DNA of 10,594 nucleotides from JADFOB01 sp964651325 (GCA_964651325.1 CAZYXP010000135.1:1-10594), one strand, 5' to 3'; positions 1 to 6,697 are shown, counted from the first letter of the stretch. The notes: generated from the letters alone by a model not told the origin. Numbers and translations: made by a program.

Positions 1-1402
1 CCGAAATGCCCGCTACCGGCTGGCGAATGGGCACGCCGGCGTCCATGAGCGCCAGACATCCGCCGCACACCGAGGCCATCGAACTGGAGCCGTTGGACTC
101 CATAATCTCGGACACGAGGCGAATGGTGTAGGGGAACTTGTCGGGCGTTGGGAGCACGTATTCCAGGGCTTTTTCCGCCAGGTTGCCATGCCCGATTTCG
201 CGGCGGCTCGTGGATCCCACACGCCTGACTTCCCCGGTACAGATGGGGGGAAAGTTGTAGTGGAGCATGAATTTCTTGCTGTATTCCTCGCCGAGCCCAT
301 CGACGATCTGTTCGTCGCGCCCCGTTCCAAGCGTAATCACGCATAGCGCTTGCGTTTCGCCCCGCTGGAAAATGGCCGAGCCGTGAACCCGCGGCAGCAC
401 GCCGACTTCACTCTCGATCGGCCTAAGGTCGAGCATACTCCGGCCATCCGACCGGCGGCCGTCGTTGACGACCATGTCGGCGATGATTTCGCCTTCAATC
501 TTGTCGATCAGATCGCGGACCGTGTTCCATCCGGGCTCGACTTGGGTGCCGTCGTCGTTCGTGTACGCCTCCTTGGCCGACTTGTAGACGTCTGAGACGG
601 CCGCGTAGCGATCCTGTTTGCCGGAAACCTGGCGGGCTTCGCGGAGCGTGCTTCCGTATTTCTTCCGGAGCGTCTCCATCAACTCGTCGGTCGATTCTGG
701 CGGCGTCCATTCCACCGGAACGCCCGCCTTCTTGACCAGCTCGTCGATCATCTCGCAGATTTCGATGATGGCTTTGTGGCCGAAGGCCACGGCGCCGGTG
801 ACCACGTCGTCGGCAAGCTCAGCCGCACCGACTTCGATCATGTTGATCGCATCGTGATGCCCGGCGAGCACCATCTCCATGGTGGAATACTCCAACTGGT
901 CGTGCGTGGGGTTGAGCACGTACTCTTCATCGACATAGCCCACGCGGCAGGCCGCCAGTGGCCCATCAAAGGGAAGCTTGGATATGCCCAGCGCCGCCGC
1001 GGCGCCGACCATGGCCAAAATATCCGGATCGTTCTCACCATCGACCGCCAGCGCCATCACCTGGATGAGCACCTCATCCTTGAACGACTCCGGGAAGAGC
1101 GGTCGGCAGGGCCGATCGATCATCCTCATCGTGAGGATTTCCTTCTGCGTGGGCCTGGCTTCGCGCTTGAAAAAACCGCCGGGGAACTTGCCCGCAGCGT
1201 ACGTTTTCTCTCTATAATCCACGGTCATGGGGAAGAAATCGATGCCCGGCCGAGGGGATCCGGTGACCACGGCCGCCATGACCACCGTTTCGCCGTACGT
1301 CACAAAGACGCTTCCGGCTGCCTGCTTCGCGATTCGACCTGTTTCCAGTTTTAGCGTTCGACCGCCAATGGTCCGTTCTACTGCGTGTTGTCCTAATGCC
1401 AT
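1..1402 (-). CDS. pnp: Polyribonucleotide nucleotidyltransferase (PNPase), N-terminal part, cut by window edge
   Basis: PNPase degrades RNA 3' to 5' by phosphorolysis, releasing nucleoside diphosphates, and is a core part of bacterial mRNA turnover. The frame is open from an ATG at 1402 to the window edge (467 codons, starting MALGQHAVERTIGGRTL). The first RNase PH domain is clear (VTYGETVVMAAVV, FFPMTVDYREK, GKFPGGFFKRE, RMIDRPCRPLFP), then an all-alpha linker, then the second RNase PH domain up to GHGNLAEKAL and ESNGSSSMASVCGG. The SSS phosphate-binding segment is present. The catalytic Asp pair and the KH and S1 RNA-binding domains would lie beyond the left edge and cannot be judged. AGGCGG lies about 8 bases before the ATG as a weak ribosome site. 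The gene follows rpsO by 227 bases on the same strand, the usual rpsO-pnp order, so co-transcription is likely. No frameshift is seen. Confidence 0.97.
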   Translation of the reverse strand, partial: MALGQHAVERTIGGRTLKLETGRIAKQAAGSVFVTYGETVVMAAVVTGSPRPGIDFFPMTVDYREKTYAAGKFPGGFFKREARPTQKEILTMRMIDRPCRPLFPESFKDEVLIQVMALAVDGENDPDILAMVGAAAALGISKLPFDGPLAACRVGYVDEEYVLNPTHDQLEYSTMEMVLAGHHDAINMIEVGAAELADDVVTGAVAFGHKAIIEICEMIDELVKKAGVPVEWTPPESTDELMETLRKKYGSTLREARQVSGKQDRYAAVSDVYKSAKEAYTNDDGTQVEPGWNTVRDLIDKIEGEIIADMVVNDGRRSDGRSMLDLRPIESEVGVLPRVHGSAIFQRGETQALCVITLGTGRDEQIVDGLGEEYSKKFMLHYNFPPICTGEVRRVGSTSRREIGHGNLAEKALEYVLPTPDKFPYTIRLVSEIMESNGSSSMASVCGGCLALMDAGVPIRQPVAGIS

Positions 1403-1436
1403 TTGATTTACCGCCTACTAACACCGACACTGTTTC

Positions 1437-1454
1437 GCCGCGTCTACGCGCGGC
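1437..1454 (-). promoter_or_regulatory. Hairpin in pnp leader (rpsO-pnp spacer)
   Basis: A perfect 6-bp inverted repeat (GCCGCG / CGCGGC, 6-base loop) lies 34 bases upstream of the pnp ATG. It has no U-run, so it is not an intrinsic terminator. In E. coli the rpsO-pnp spacer carries a terminator and a double-stranded RNase III site used for PNPase autoregulation. This shorter hairpin could play a similar processing role, but that is inference. The rest of the 1403-1629 spacer shows nothing else clear. Confidence 0.35.
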
Positions 1455-1629
1455 CACTACCTACACTTAACTTGTTCAATGGGAATTCAACACGGCGCAA
1501 GCATCCGTCGAAAAGGATCTGCCGCATTGATGGATTAGCTGTTCGTACGAATTCGATGAGCTTGAACCTCGGAGTGGTCCGAACGCGTCTTCGCAGCGTT
1601 AGCGCCTCGGCCAACGAGAAAACAACGCG

Positions 1630-1902
1630 TTATTTTCGCAACCCGAGACTGGCGATCAGGTTCTTGTATCGATCCCGATCTTTGTTGGTCAGATAACGGA
1701 GCAAGCTCGTGCGCTTTCCGACCATCTTGAGCAACCCGCGTCGGGCGGAATGATCCTTTTTGTTGATCTTAAGGTGCTCGGTCAACTCCAGGATGTGGGA
1801 CGTCAAAATCGCCACCTGAACCTCAGGAGAGCCCGTGTCCGTTTCGTGCGTGCGATGCTTCTTGATCACCTCAGACTTAGCTAATAATGTATTACTCGGC
1901 AT
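1630..1902 (-). CDS. rpsO: 30S ribosomal protein S15
   Basis: S15 is a primary 16S rRNA-binding protein of the small subunit platform. The 90-residue product has the normal family length. It carries the signature HETDTGSPEVQVAILT, then LTEHLK, KKDHSARRGLLKMVGKR and a C-terminal RYKNLIASLGLRK, so the family assignment is secure. The ATG at 1902 is preceded by GGTGAAGGA, but the AAGGA core is only 2 bases from the start, an unusually tight spacing. It lies between rho (195 bases upstream) and pnp (227 bases downstream), all on the minus strand. A candidate promoter sits at 2001-2029, which would give a leader of roughly 90 bases. S15 represses its own translation through leader structures in many bacteria, and this leader can fold (see 1921-1956), but a binding site has not been shown here. 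Confidence 0.98.
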   Translation of the reverse strand: MPSNTLLAKSEVIKKHRTHETDTGSPEVQVAILTSHILELTEHLKINKKDHSARRGLLKMVGKRTSLLRYLTNKDRDRYKNLIASLGLRK

Positions 1903-1920
1903 TTTCCTTCACCATGACTC

Positions 1921-1956
1921 GCCCCCCATAAGCTACTAAGCCATTGCAGGGGAGGC
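1921..1956 (-). promoter_or_regulatory. Possible structured rpsO leader
   Basis: In the minus-strand transcript GCCUCCC (1956-1950) can pair with GGGGGGC (1927-1921), a 7-bp stem with one U-G pair and a 22-base loop. It ends 18 bases before the rpsO start codon. S15-binding leaders in several phyla use a stem with G-U/G-C pairs near the start codon, so the position is suggestive. The function is inferred from position only. Confidence 0.3.
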
Positions 1957-2000
1957 ACTTACGATCCGATCTCTCAACTTTCAACACCTTCGAATTCGGA

Positions 2001-2029
2001 ACTCTACCCCGGAATGACCTCGACTGCAA
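2001..2029 (-). promoter_or_regulatory. Candidate sigma70-type promoter for rpsO
   Basis: On the minus strand TTGCAG (2029-2024) and TAGAGT (2006-2001) are separated by exactly 17 bases. They match 3/6 and 4/6 of the sigma70 consensus. The predicted start near 1994 lies about 92 bases upstream of the rpsO ATG. Weak motifs, so only a candidate; rpsO could also be read through from rho. Confidence 0.33.
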
Positions 2030-2097
2030 GCGAAATCGGCCGCCGAATGAGAACCGCAAAACACGCCCCCAACCGACGCCCAACGGAACCGAGTCGG

Positions 2098-3282
2098 CTA
2101 TAACCTGCGGCGACGCAAGCTCGTCGGGCCGGCCGGCGCGGACGCCGCGATAAACGCCTTGTTGTCCTTGTGCTTCTGCAGCTCGTCGAGCAGCATTTGC
2201 ATGGATCGAATCGGATCCCGGTCGATCATTTTTCGACGGATCATGTGAGAAACCTCGAGCGCTTCGGGGCTCAAGAGCAATTCCTCTTTTCGGGTTCCCG
2301 ACGGGTTCAGGTCAATGGCAGGCCACATGCGGCGATCCGCCATCTGGCGGGAGAGCATGATCTCCATGTTTCCCGTCCCTTTGAACTCGTTGAAGATCAC
2401 GTCGTCCATGCGGCTTCCGGTTTCGATCAAAGCGGAGGCGACGATGGTGAGGCTTCCTCCGGCTTCCAAGTTGCGTGCGGCGCCGAAAATCGATTTGGGT
2501 TCGGTCAACGCCCGAATGTCCAACCCGCCGGACATGATTCGCCCGCCGCCACGGATCGATGAATTGAAGGCCCGACCCAAGCGAGTCAAAGAATCGAGCA
2601 GCACGAACACGTCGCGACCGGATTCCACAAGCCGTTTCGCCTTCGCGATGACCAGCCGCGCCAAGCGCACATGCGTGTCGATGTCCTTGTCGTTGCTGCT
2701 TGCGACGACCTCCGCGTCTACTTTGCGACGCATGTCCGTCACTTCCTCTGGGCGCTCATCTATGAGCAAGACAATCACGTGGACGTCGGGATAATTGGCG
2801 GTTACGGCCTGGGCCATCTGCTGCAACAAGATGGTCTTTCCGGTGCGCGGCGGGGCTACGATCAGGCCTCGTTGACCGAATCCGATGGGGGTCAGCAAGT
2901 CAACGACGCGCATGGTCGTCGGACCGCCGTCGGTCTCAAAGCGGACTTGGCGTTCGGGATCAATGGCGATCCCATCTTCAAATGGTTTGGTTTCGAGATA
3001 GTCGGCGACGCAGGCACCGTTGATCGATTCAATCTCAGATAGCTCCGGGGGCATGTTCCTTTTCTTGCGAGGTGTTTCCGGCAGCGCCCCCGTGATGGCC
3101 TCACCGCCCCGCAACCCGGCCGATATGCAAAGCTGTCGCGGAACAACCACGTCGCCGTTTCGCGCGGCATAGTGATTCTCCGGACTGCGCAACGCGCCAC
3201 CGCCGCCTTTGTGCGAAACCTCAAATATTCCTTCTACCTGCTTTTCTTCCGTCATTGCCTGCCAATCCAGTTTCACAGTCAC
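2098..3282 (-). CDS. rho: Transcription termination factor Rho, short form without N-terminal helix domain
   Basis: Rho is a hexameric RNA-dependent ATPase/translocase that ends transcription. The 394-residue product has the Walker A loop APPRTGKT (143-150), the catalytic Glu in LLIDERPEEV (E176), Walker B in VFVLLDSLTRLGRA (D230), a Q-loop GGGRIMSGGLD (245-255) and the R-loop/arginine-finger region KGTGNMEIMLSR...SGTRKEELL (R331). The ATPase core is therefore intact. E. coli Rho is 419 residues and begins with a helical domain of about 47 residues; here only about 15 residues precede the OB/cold-shock RNA-binding domain. The RNP1-like segment reads GGGGALR where E. coli has GFGFLR, so both RNA-contacting Phe are missing. 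The start is GTG 3282 (an in-frame TGA lies shortly upstream) or ATG 3255; neither has a strong ribosome site. Inverted repeats crowd the leader. The protein ends in RRRRL. The next gene is rpsO on the same strand. Confidence 0.96.
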   Translation of the reverse strand: MTVKLDWQAMTEEKQVEGIFEVSHKGGGGALRSPENHYAARNGDVVVPRQLCISAGLRGGEAITGALPETPRKKRNMPPELSEIESINGACVADYLETKPFEDGIAIDPERQVRFETDGGPTTMRVVDLLTPIGFGQRGLIVAPPRTGKTILLQQMAQAVTANYPDVHVIVLLIDERPEEVTDMRRKVDAEVVASSNDKDIDTHVRLARLVIAKAKRLVESGRDVFVLLDSLTRLGRAFNSSIRGGGRIMSGGLDIRALTEPKSIFGAARNLEAGGSLTIVASALIETGSRMDDVIFNEFKGTGNMEIMLSRQMADRRMWPAIDLNPSGTRKEELLLSPEALEVSHMIRRKMIDRDPIRSMQMLLDELQKHKDNKAFIAASAPAGPTSLRRRRL

Positions 3283-3283
3283 G

Positions 3284-3393
3284 AGAGTCGGACTCTTTGG
3301 GAGGCGCGAGACGCCTCAATCCAACCGCGCGACATCGTCATAATCTTATTCAGGATAATTGTTTATGGCCGCCGGAGCAAGATGAGCCTCCGG
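3284..3393 (-). promoter_or_regulatory. rho leader with three stacked inverted repeats
   Basis: Upstream of the rho GTG come three perfect inverted repeats. In transcript order they are CCGGAG/CTCCGG (3393-3372, 10-base loop), GAGGCG/CGCCTC (3317-3301, 5-base loop) and AGAGTC/GACTCT (3296-3284, one central base), the last ending one base from the GTG. The last one is too tight to be an RNA hairpin as written and is more likely a DNA palindrome or a shorter-stemmed hairpin. rho is autoregulated in many bacteria by attenuation in its leader. A role here is inference from position. Confidence 0.45.
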
Positions 3394-4086
3394 TCCAAGG
3401 CACGCGGTCCTGCTCGATTCCACCGCGTTCGTTACACCATGATACCCGAAGTTGGCCTCCTGTGCATGAGAAAACTTTTTGCCGCTTTCCGCCGGATTCG
3501 TCCAAATTGGTGTTGACATTCGTTGCCGCGTATGACATTGTTTCGCCCCGGTTCGAGGGCGGGGCCGTTTGCTGGCTCCGGCGTGGTGATGTGGTGTCTG
3601 CGTCTGGCGGGTATTTTTGACCTGGCCTCCGATGCAAGGGTGATTGACAAAAGGCTAATGTTGAGCCATTTGTTCTCCCGATAAGGGCCTACATGATTTC
3701 GGCTCGCTGGCGCGGAGCTGAAGAGTTGGGATCGGTGAATCGGAGCGTTGCCCCGGTTTCCGCCCGTAGAGCGATTCGAGAAGAAACAAGACGAAGGGTT
3801 TTTGTCTGACGGCAGTGTCGCGATAATCCCGAACGCGTTCGCCAATCGGCGGGTAGAATTGCCTATCCTGTCAAAACGGCGGACAGCCGTGGCGCGGTGG
3901 TAACGGGAAACGATCAAGGCGTAAGAACACTGATTAACTATAGTTGTTGGATCGTGGAATGGGTTCCGCGTTCCTATTGGTTCGATGAATAGCCGGGTTG
4001 TATCCGGCTGGGTTTTGACGATTGTGTTCGGCTTGATTTTTCCGCCGGATTCGGTCGCAAACCGTTTTGTCAGAAGGAGATCTCTG
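3394..4086. other. Long intergenic region, no convincing gene
   Basis: This is the rest of the roughly 800-base gap between the divergent rho and small-lipoprotein genes. Open frames occur on both strands, but their translations have no recognisable domain and biased composition. It contains a 6-bp hairpin GCCCCG/CGGGGC (3545-3565), two TTGACA boxes (3513 and 3644) without a good -10 at 16-18 bases, and a palindrome AACTATAGTT (3936-3945) that includes a TATAGT -10-like box. I recognise no 6S, tmRNA, SRP or RNase P RNA signature. Both promoters must lie here or in the rho leader, and a small RNA cannot be excluded. Confidence 0.4.
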
Positions 4087-4290
4087 ATGCGCAAAAAGAA
4101 GCTTGCCTTCCTTACGATGGTAGCTGGTTGTATGTTTGGTGGCGGTTGCCTCTTCGGTGGCGGCAACATCCCGTGGTCGACGGTTCTTTGGGGCTCCGCC
4201 CTAGACGTAGGCCTGCAGTTCGTGACCGACAACGATGCGGTCTTCGACCTGTTCGAGGACGGCAACGTCACCGCTGCCCCGGCCAACTAG
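4087..4290 (+). CDS. Small Gly/Cys-rich predicted lipoprotein (67 aa), unknown function
   Basis: I do not recognise a named family. The start is well supported: AAGGAG (4074-4079) lies 7 bases before ATG 4087, the best ribosome site in the window, so the longer in-frame upstream extension is unlikely. The protein opens with MRKKK, a short hydrophobic stretch and VAGC (Cys15), which fits a lipobox. A second Cys (21) lies in the FGGGCLFGGG segment and is an alternative. The mature part has about 50 residues: NIPWSTVLWGSALDVG, then an acidic tail TDNDAVFDLFEDGN. It should be an exported, membrane-anchored small protein. The gene stands alone after a long 5' gap and ends 118 bases before a strong terminator, so it is probably monocistronic. 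Short proteins of this look (basic start, Gly-rich Cys region, Trp-rich core) occur in planctomycetes to my recollection, which remains unverified. Confidence 0.75.
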   Translation: MRKKKLAFLTMVAGCMFGGGCLFGGGNIPWSTVLWGSALDVGLQFVTDNDAVFDLFEDGNVTAAPAN

Positions 4291-4408
4291 AGCCGCGCAA
4301 GCAAGTATCCAAGGGGTTGCTAGCGACTCTTCGGGTACGATGTTCCGCGATGGCGGGCGTCTGAGTTTCGGCTCGGACTTCGCGATGGGACGGAACGAAC
4401 GAATTAGA

Positions 4409-4453
4409 AAAAGGGCATGGTCGCGGTCTTTGGCTGCGGTCATGCCCTTTTCT
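4409..4453. terminator. Bidirectional intrinsic terminator between convergent genes
   Basis: An 11-bp perfect stem AAAAGGGCATG (4409-4419) / CATGCCCTTTT (4441-4451) is extended inward by mostly paired bases (GTCGCGGTC with GGCTGCGGT, including G-U pairs) to a 3-base loop. There is a T-run on the right and an A-run on the left. It can end the lipoprotein transcript on the plus strand and the hydrolase transcript on the minus strand. Confidence 0.88.
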
Positions 4454-4458
4454 ATGCG

Positions 4459-4482
4459 CCTTGCGGCCTTGCGGCCTTGCGG
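4459..4482. repeat. Tandem 8-bp repeat CCTTGCGG x3
   Basis: Three perfect copies of CCTTGCGG lie directly after the terminator, followed by a degenerate CCTGCGG at 4487-4493. A simple-sequence repeat in the gap between the convergent genes; no function can be assigned. Confidence 0.75.
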
Positions 4483-4545
4483 AACCCTGCGGCCGCATGG
4501 ACGCTACCCGATCAACTCCGCACGAAAGTGAGATACCGAGTCTGG

Positions 4546-5412
4546 CTAAAGTTCCAGCACCCTGCCGATCTCGGGACGACTCGCGTTCCCCCCCAGCGCA
4601 ATCCCGCCGATCGAGGGGTCGTGGGGAAACGCCAGGAAAATGTGCTCACCAAAGCATCGTTCGAAGATCGCCCGTTTCTCCTCGATCGTCCGCATGGGTT
4701 CCACATCATACGCCATGACCCAACCGAGCCCCAGATGAGCCGACGTCGGCACAATATCCCCCGCAAACAGTAGATGCGCATCATCACCTTCAAAGATCGG
4801 GTGCAGTTGATTCGGGGTGTGGCCGTGCGACACGAACCAGGCAAGCCCATCCATACCGGCCTCACAGCCATCGCCTTCGACGAAACGCAGCCGATCGGTT
4901 TCACGAAGCAGTGAGAAATCTTCCCGAAGAAAAGACGGGCGGTCCTTCTTGTGCGGGGCGTGAGCGTGATCCAAATGGCTCTTGTGAATCCAGTAGCGCG
5001 CCTGGGGATACCGCAATTGTGTGGGGCCGCCAGGTTCATCGACCCAATCTGTCAGCCCCCCATTGTGGTCGAAATGGAGATGCGAGATGACCACATCGGT
5101 CACATCATGCTCGGTGAAACCGGCCTCCGCGAGCGCGACGGGGATCGCATTGAGATCGACTTGAATGCCGTAGCGATCGGCCTTGTCTTCGCTCCACTTG
5201 CTGCCGCAACCGGTATCGACCAGCATGATTCGACCGCGCTGTCGATCGATCGCCAGCAATGTCCTCGTTGCGAGCAGGATCCTATTCTGGCTGTCCACAT
5301 CGACTCGCGGTGCCCACAAAACCTTGGGCACCACACCGAACATCGCCCCGCCATCGAGGCGAATCGTACCGTTGACCACAGAGCGAATTTCCCAATGTCC
5401 TATCCTGAGCAT
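4546..5412 (-). CDS. Metallo-beta-lactamase-fold hydrolase, YtnP/lactonase-like
   Basis: The 288-residue product is a zinc-dependent MBL-fold hydrolase. The main metal motif is HLHFDH (111-116: H111, H113, D115, H116). Further ligands fit H198 in SHGHTPNQL, D219 in FAGDIVP and H264 in FPHDPS, so the two-metal site is complete. The N-terminal LDGGAMFGVVPKVLW (19-33) is a hallmark of the Bacillus YtnP branch, described as a quorum-quenching N-acyl-homoserine lactone lactonase; WVMAYDVEPM (231-240) also fits that branch. The substrate here is unknown and could be another lactone or ester. The start is ATG 5412, chosen because homology begins immediately after it. The frame stays open upstream to about 5640 but with low-complexity Arg/His-rich sequence. 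There is no Shine-Dalgarno. No signal peptide is seen, so it is probably cytoplasmic. It converges on the small lipoprotein gene and diverges from the acyltransferase gene. Confidence 0.9.
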   Translation of the reverse strand: MLRIGHWEIRSVVNGTIRLDGGAMFGVVPKVLWAPRVDVDSQNRILLATRTLLAIDRQRGRIMLVDTGCGSKWSEDKADRYGIQVDLNAIPVALAEAGFTEHDVTDVVISHLHFDHNGGLTDWVDEPGGPTQLRYPQARYWIHKSHLDHAHAPHKKDRPSFLREDFSLLRETDRLRFVEGDGCEAGMDGLAWFVSHGHTPNQLHPIFEGDDAHLLFAGDIVPTSAHLGLGWVMAYDVEPMRTIEEKRAIFERCFGEHIFLAFPHDPSIGGIALGGNASRPEIGRVLEL

Positions 5413-5519
5413 GGCGGAGAGTTTATCATGAAACGTAGGGCCGTGCCTGCCGGAGCCCGCACGCCGACCCCGGTATAGGCCCCTGACATTCGCGCTTGGC
5501 CGGGTACACCGATGCAGAG

Positions 5520-5539
5520 CCGCGGGCGCCAGCCTGCGG
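5520..5539. repeat. Palindromic element in divergent intergenic region
   Basis: CCGCGGGC / GCCTGCGG form an 8-bp stem (one G-T pair) around a GCCA loop. It lies in the gap between the hydrolase and acyltransferase genes, 19 bases before a second palindrome. It may be an operator or a REP-like dispersed element; neither is proven. Confidence 0.5.
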
Positions 5540-5558
5540 ACCCATCGCGGCGAATGTG

Positions 5559-5576
5559 ACCAGGCATGCGCCTGGT
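5559..5576. repeat. Palindrome ACCAGGC-ATGC-GCCTGGT
   Basis: A perfect 7-bp inverted repeat with a 4-base centre, in the divergent gap 5413-5670, about 95 bases before the acyltransferase start. It has no U-run, so it is not a terminator. A regulator-binding site or a dispersed intergenic hairpin both fit. Confidence 0.55.
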
Positions 5577-5670
5577 GCTCTGAATGGTGTCCGCCGCGGA
5601 TTGATAGGTTTGCGAATTCGACGTTTTCTGGTCCGAGCACCGCGCGAAGTGATTCAACGTGACTTCAGCC

Positions 5671-6600
5671 ATGCCAACCCAAGCCATTAGCCCGGACTCC
5701 CCCTCGCCAACCCTTTCTGGTGCGTGGGACCGCTTCACCTTCTCAGTGCTACGCCTGGGGGTTTTGGCCATTCTCAAAGTGGCCACGCTACGAGGCCTGT
5801 ACGTGGGCGCGCGCGCGTTTGGGACATTGGAATGGTCTATAAACTATAAACGACGCCGCAGATTCTATCGTGCGCTGGAGAAAATCCGAGGGAGCAAGCC
5901 GACGATCTACGAGAAGCTGCGACTTTCTCGTGCGTTCTTCATGCACGCCAGGTGCGACAAAACTCTTTACCTGATCTTTGACGCGTTACCGAAGGAACAG
6001 GTGGTCGGCCTGCTGACCATAGAGCCAAGGGAAACGCTGGACAATGCTCTGGCCCATGGGCGTGGGGCTTGCATGGCCATGTCTCACCAGGGAGCGCAGC
6101 ACGTAGTCGGCATGCTGCTTGCGCTGCAAGGCTACCAGGCCGCCGGCGTTCGAGACCAAAAGGAGGGGGGAATCCGAAAATACGTCCAGGAACGCCTCGA
6201 CCGCCGCTATCCCGAGTTCGCCCGCCTGAAGGTCATGTTCTCAAGCGCGTTTCCGCGGGAAATCTACCGCTGCTTCCAAAAAGGCTACATCATCGGCAGC
6301 TCATGGGACGCCCTCCGAATCCGATCCCAGCAGCAAAAAACCATGGACGTGCCCATGTTTGGCGAATCCAGGCCCATTCTGACGGGACCGCTTCGGATCG
6401 CCATCCGATGCGGCACGCCCGTCTTGCAGGCTTTCTTCGTCGCCGAACCGGGGTTTCGCTATCGTCTGAGAATCGTCGAGACTCTCGTGGAGGCCGGCCA
6501 GCCCAAGGACGAGGCCGAAATTCATGACATCGTCCAACGTTACGCGGCCAACGTGGAGTCCTTCCTGGGGCAATATCCGGCGCTGATTTCCAGGATTTAG
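5671..6600 (+). CDS. LpxL/HtrB-type lipid acyltransferase family protein, non-canonical HX4H motif
   Basis: This 309-residue protein resembles the lipid A lauroyl/myristoyl acyltransferase family, which transfers acyl chains at the inner membrane. Visible features are a hydrophobic membrane-associated N-terminus (about 18-47), the block MAMSHQGAQHVVGMLLALQG (135-154), VMFSS followed by an alpha region, a late FGESRPILTGPLRIAIRCGTPVLQAFFV block typical of this family, and a C-terminal YAANVESFLGQYPALI corresponding to the usual end segment. In LpxL the catalytic dyad is HX4E/D; here H139 is followed five residues later by His144, so the acid is missing. The protein may use another residue, have a different activity, or be inactive. 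The start is ATG 5671; GTG 5659 is a 4-codon-longer alternative, and neither has a Shine-Dalgarno. It is divergent from the hydrolase gene and followed by tRNA-Ala. The lipid substrate is unknown. Confidence 0.75.
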   Translation: MPTQAISPDSPSPTLSGAWDRFTFSVLRLGVLAILKVATLRGLYVGARAFGTLEWSINYKRRRRFYRALEKIRGSKPTIYEKLRLSRAFFMHARCDKTLYLIFDALPKEQVVGLLTIEPRETLDNALAHGRGACMAMSHQGAQHVVGMLLALQGYQAAGVRDQKEGGIRKYVQERLDRRYPEFARLKVMFSSAFPREIYRCFQKGYIIGSSWDALRIRSQQQKTMDVPMFGESRPILTGPLRIAIRCGTPVLQAFFVAEPGFRYRLRIVETLVEAGQPKDEAEIHDIVQRYAANVESFLGQYPALISRI

Positions 6601-6669
6601 CGTTATCGCGAAGTGCGATTCGATCCGAAACGGTCACGGACTCGATGGAACAGCAGTCGGACTGAATCC

Positions 6670-6697
6670 TTGACTGGCGTCGGGAGATTGGTACCCT
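6670..6697 (+). promoter_or_regulatory. Candidate promoter for tRNA-Ala
   Basis: TTGACT (6670-6675, 5/6 match to the -35 box) is followed after 16 bases by TACCCT (6692-6697, 3/6). The predicted start would be near 6704, about 20 bases before the tRNA. The GC-rich stretch after it would suit a stable-RNA promoter. The weak -10 keeps confidence low. Confidence 0.35.

Noticed and set aside
776..1354. A 192-codon plus-strand frame
   Set aside because: It is antisense to the unmistakable PNPase sequence.
1892..2083. A 63-codon minus-strand frame overlapping the rpsO start, ending in MVKENAE
   Set aside because: It has a TTG start, no ribosome site and no recognisable sequence. Translational coupling of such a short leader frame with rpsO is conceivable but unsupported.
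3513..3541. Perfect TTGACA at 3513-3518 as a promoter
   Set aside because: No -10-like hexamer at 16-18 bases; TATGAC is only 12 bases away. The TTGACA at 3644 has the same problem.
3432..4286. A 284-codon open frame on the minus strand
   Set aside because: It runs antisense through the well-supported small lipoprotein gene, has biased Arg/Ser/Pro/Thr composition, and shows no domain or signal sequence. GC-rich DNA produces such frames.
5413..5640. Upstream extension of the MBL hydrolase by 76 codons
   Set aside because: The extension is Arg/His-rich and crosses the palindromes; family homology begins exactly at ATG 5412.
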